Source of the DNA: Hydrogenobacter sp.
Lineage (GTDB): Bacteria > Aquificota > Aquificia > Aquificales > Aquificaceae
Assembly: GCA_028276405.1 (NCBI GenBank)
Contig: JAPYWJ010000011.1
Span: forward strand, 1 to 36,065
Direction of reading: 5' to 3'
Length of the DNA: 36,065 nucleotides
This document shows positions 33,641 through 36,065 of the stretch, piece after piece; within the stretch, counting starts at the first letter, position 1; every line of letters begins with the position of its first letter. The position numbers and the translations under genes are program-made. The notes under the pieces are model-generated. The model had not been told where the DNA came from and searched no databases. It saw nothing but the letters and a program-made list of their open reading frames with translations.

Positions 33641-35161
33641 CATCCTGTTGTTTTTAAAAGATTACTAAAGAGAAAGCATGAGTCTAAGTTAGTTGTCATT
33701 GACCCTATAAAAACAGATACAGCAAAAGAGGCGGATCTTCATATACAGTTGAGAGCTGGTACTGATACCGCGCTTTTCAATGCGGTGCTTTTCCTTTTGC
33801 ACGAGAAAGGATGGGTAAACTGGGATTTTGTAAAAAATTATGTAGATGGTTTTGAAGTGGCTTTTGAAGAATGCAAGAAATACCCACCAAAAGTAGTGTC
33901 TAAAATATGCCAAATAGAAGAAAAGCATATATATGAGCTTGCAGAGCTTTACGCTTTTAGCAGAAAGCTTATATCTCTTTGGTGCCAAGGATTAAATCAA
34001 TCTTCTCAAGGGATAAATAAAAATATAGCCCTTATTAACCTTCACCTTGCTACTGGGAGGTTAAACGAAAGGGGTTGTCCCTTTTCCCTTACCGGACAGC
34101 CCAACGCCATGGGTGGCAGGGAAATGGGTTATATGTCCAACGGTCTTCCCGGTTATAGAGATGTTAGAAATCAAGAGGATAGAGAATTTATGGAGAGGTT
34201 CTGGGGTGTTAGTAGGGGTAGCATAAAAGCTACACCTGGACCTACCATAACAGAGGCCATAGATCTTATTCTTGCAGAAAAAATAAAGCTCCTTTGGGTG
34301 GTTTGCACTAACCCCGCTATAACTCTACCAAATTTAGACAAGGTATGGAAAGCCCTTGAGAAGGTTTTTCTCGTCGTGCAAGATGCCTACTGGAACGATA
34401 CTTGTAGCTTTGCCAATTTGATATTACCAGCAGCTCAAATGGGTGAAAAAAAAGGAATTATGACAGCCTCCGACAGAACCATAACCTTTAACAACAGCTT
34501 TGCAAAGCCCCCTGGAGGAGCAAAAGCGGATTGGCTTATCTTTACAGAACTTGCAAACCACTTAGGCTATGGAAAACACTTCTCCTACAAGAGTGAAGAG
34601 GAGATATTTGATGAACTCAAACAGTGCACAAAAGGGAGATTATGCGATATTTCTTCCTTTACCTACAGAGATCTTCCAAAAAGATGGGGCAAAAGATGGC
34701 TTTATGAAGAACTAGAATTTCCTACACAGAGCGGTAAAGCGAGAATGTTTGCTACACCTTACGATTATCAAGAAGCGGACCTTATCCTAATCACTGGTAG
34801 AACAAAGAACCAGTGGCATACCATGACAAGAACTGGTAAAAGCGAAGAACTTCTAAAAGGTGAGGAAGAACCTTTCCTCTTCATAAATAAAGAAGACGCT
34901 CATGAGTTTGGCTTAGTTGAAGGGGATATGGTTGAAATCTTCTCAAAGGATACCAGCTTAAGAATGAAGGTAAAATTTGGGGAAGTAAAAAGAAAGCACC
35001 TTTTTGCAGCTTTTGGTTATGGATTCTCACATCAAGCGGTAATAAACACCTTGACTAATGACCTTACAGATCCTATATCAAAACAGCCAGAACTTAAGTT
35101 TACAAATGTAAAACTTAAGACAGTTAATAGGAGGAAGGAGGATAAGCCTACATGGTGTTGA
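33638..35161 (+). pseudogene. nasA: Assimilatory nitrate reductase catalytic subunit, 5'-truncated
   Basis: About 508 residues of a molybdopterin oxidoreductase remain. Homology begins at 'THPVVFKRLLKRKHESKLVV', which continues 'DPIKTDTAKEADLHIQLRAGTD', then 'RLNERGCPFSLTGQPNAMGGREMGY' in part, 'PAAQMGEKKGIMTASDRTI', and a C-terminal dinucleotide-binding domain ('LILITGRTKNQWHTMTRTGK'). The N-terminal [4Fe-4S] cysteines and about 190 residues are missing. Upstream codons in this frame (33314-33637) are the antisense of nirA, not NasA. An ATG at 33629 exists, but the product would lack the cluster. The stop overlaps hemD by 10 bp. Confidence 0.88.
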
Positions 35162-35946
35162 AAAATAAAAGAATAGCTGTATGCGCAACAAGAAGAGCGG
35201 AATCTGTTATAGAAAGAGTAGTCAGATTAGGTGGTAAAGCTTATTTGGAAGATGCGGTAAAGATGGTATATCTACCTGAGGACCTTATACTGAACAACAT
35301 AAAAAGAGCTATAGAAGAAGAGCCCGAGATTTTTTACTTTACAACGGGTGATGGTGTAGAAGTCATAATGGAAAAGATTAAAGAAGGTGGTATTTACGAG
35401 CTTTTTATGAATCTTATGAGTAAAGGTAAGGTTTTTGCAAGAGGGTATAAGGTCAGGGGAAAGTTAATAAGTTATGGGTTTAAAAACTTTCAAAGTGTGG
35501 AGGGCACAAAAGGTTTTATAAATGTTCTTAAAAGTGTAGAAATAGCAGGTAGAAAAGTTTTTGTCCAGATGTACGGTCAAGATATGCCTGAGCTTGAAAG
35601 CTTTTTGGAAAAGGCAAATGCAAGAATGCTAAAAGTTTGGATTTACAAATATGAAACAGATACCGAAAAGTTAGATGCTTTTATAGATAAGCTTTTGGAG
35701 GGTTTTTATCATGCGGTGCTTTTTACATCAGCATATCAAGTAGAGTACATCTTTGAAAGAGCAAAGGAAAGGAAAGTGGCTAAGGAGCTAAGAAAAGCTC
35801 TAAATAGGAAGGTCATAGCTTGCGCTGTAGGGAAAACAACCGCAGAAAAACTGTTTCACAGAGGGGTTTTAAGGGTATTTTATCCAGAAAAGGAAAGACT
35901 CAGTTTTGCATTAGACGAGCTCGAAAGAGCCTTTGAAAATGGGTAA
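35152..35946 (+). CDS. hemD: Uroporphyrinogen-III synthase
   Basis: HemD closes and inverts hydroxymethylbilane to uroporphyrinogen III, the branch point for heme, siroheme and cobalamin. The 264-aa protein is weakly conserved, as is usual. It shows the two-domain HemD pattern: '[21 protein letters not shown]', '[17 protein letters not shown]', '[12 protein letters not shown]', '[14 protein letters not shown]' and '[19 protein letters not shown]'. A strong Shine-Dalgarno (GGAGG) lies at the end of nasA. It overlaps nasA by 10 bp and cobA by 8 bp. Confidence 0.88.
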   Translation: MVLKNKRIAVCATRRAESVIERVVRLGGKAYLEDAVKMVYLPEDLILNNIKRAIEEEPEIFYFTTGDGVEVIMEKIKEGGIYELFMNLMSKGKVFARGYKVRGKLISYGFKNFQSVEGTKGFINVLKSVEIAGRKVFVQMYGQDMPELESFLEKANARMLKVWIYKYETDTEKLDAFIDKLLEGFYHAVLFTSAYQVEYIFERAKERKVAKELRKALNRKVIACAVGKTTAEKLFHRGVLRVFYPEKERLSFALDELERAFENG

Positions 35947-36065
35947 AGTGTACATAGTAGGTGCAGGACCTGGAGATGTGGAACTTTTGACCCTAAAGGC
36001 TTACAAACTCATAAAATCTGCAGATGTTATCCTTTATGACAGGCTCATAAACCAAGAGATACTGT
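35939..36065 (+). CDS. cobA: Uroporphyrinogen-III C-methyltransferase, 5' end only
   Basis: The visible 42 residues start '[20 protein letters not shown]' and continue '[18 protein letters not shown]'. This is the canonical SUMT opening with the glycine-rich AdoMet-binding GxGPGD loop. SUMT methylates uroporphyrinogen III to precorrin-2, the precursor of siroheme, the cofactor NirA would need. The gene runs off the right edge and overlaps hemD by 8 bp. Confidence 0.93.
   Translation, partial: MGKVYIVGAGPGDVELLTLKAYKLIKSADVILYDRLINQEIL

Overview
The window looks like chromosome from a thermophilic member of the Aquificaceae, in the Hydrogenobacter/Thermocrinis neighbourhood. This is judged from the Lys/Glu-rich protein style, gene content (hemL route, diheme cytochrome c peroxidase, DUF190/CrcB module, LbpA-like lipoyl protein, assimilatory nitrate genes) and extreme compaction. 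No database search was possible, so the genus is an inference. Genes are packed almost end to end, mostly with 1-17 bp overlaps between neighbours on one strand.

Layout, left to right. (1) 1-902: start of atpD and all of atpG on the minus strand, divergent from lysS. (2) 2606-3744: ridA and yebC. (3) 3806-6131: a two-gene restriction-modification-like cassette (HTH-methyltransferase plus a putative endonuclease), visibly AT-richer than its surroundings and bounded by a perfect 30-bp direct repeat. It separates yebC from metK. (4) 6146-9664: metK, a DsrE-like exported protein, rpoZ and a lytic transglycosylase. (5) 9656-11929, minus: DUF190, crcB, DUF190, hemL. (6) recG. (7) 14336-17191, minus: plsY, an ArnT-like glycosyltransferase and a degenerate PHP-like protein. 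(8) guaA and a bile-acid-symporter-family transporter, then cytochrome c peroxidase on the minus strand. (9) gapA with tRNA-Pro, thiL with a NIL-domain protein, tRNA-Cys with rpsT, and murJ with tRNA-Leu. (10) 24947-25181, minus: a candidate structured non-coding RNA with its own promoter and terminator. (11) 25248-32867: one long plus-strand run: thiE, an MscS channel, tRNA-Asn, minCDE, hslV, a zinc-ribbon coiled-coil protein, rodA, hemW, a class II aldolase-like protein and an LbpA/GcvH-like protein. (12) 32862-36065: a damaged nitrate assimilation locus, in which a truncated and frameshifted nirA is fused head-to-head with a 5'-truncated nasA, followed by intact hemD and the start of cobA.

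Themes. The -10 hexamers of ten genes lie only 6-9 nt before the start codon, so those mRNAs are predicted to be leaderless, whereas several operon-internal genes and ccp have clear Shine-Dalgarno sequences. All seven convergent gene junctions overlap, leaving no room for ordinary terminators. All four tRNA genes sit in apparent mixed transcripts with protein genes. Cell-envelope and division genes (murJ, minCDE, rodA, slt, plsY) and tetrapyrrole genes (hemL, hemW, hemD, cobA) recur. The most unusual items are the repeat-flanked R-M insertion, the unassigned structured RNA, the nirA/nasA junction and the leaderless/tRNA-mRNA architecture.
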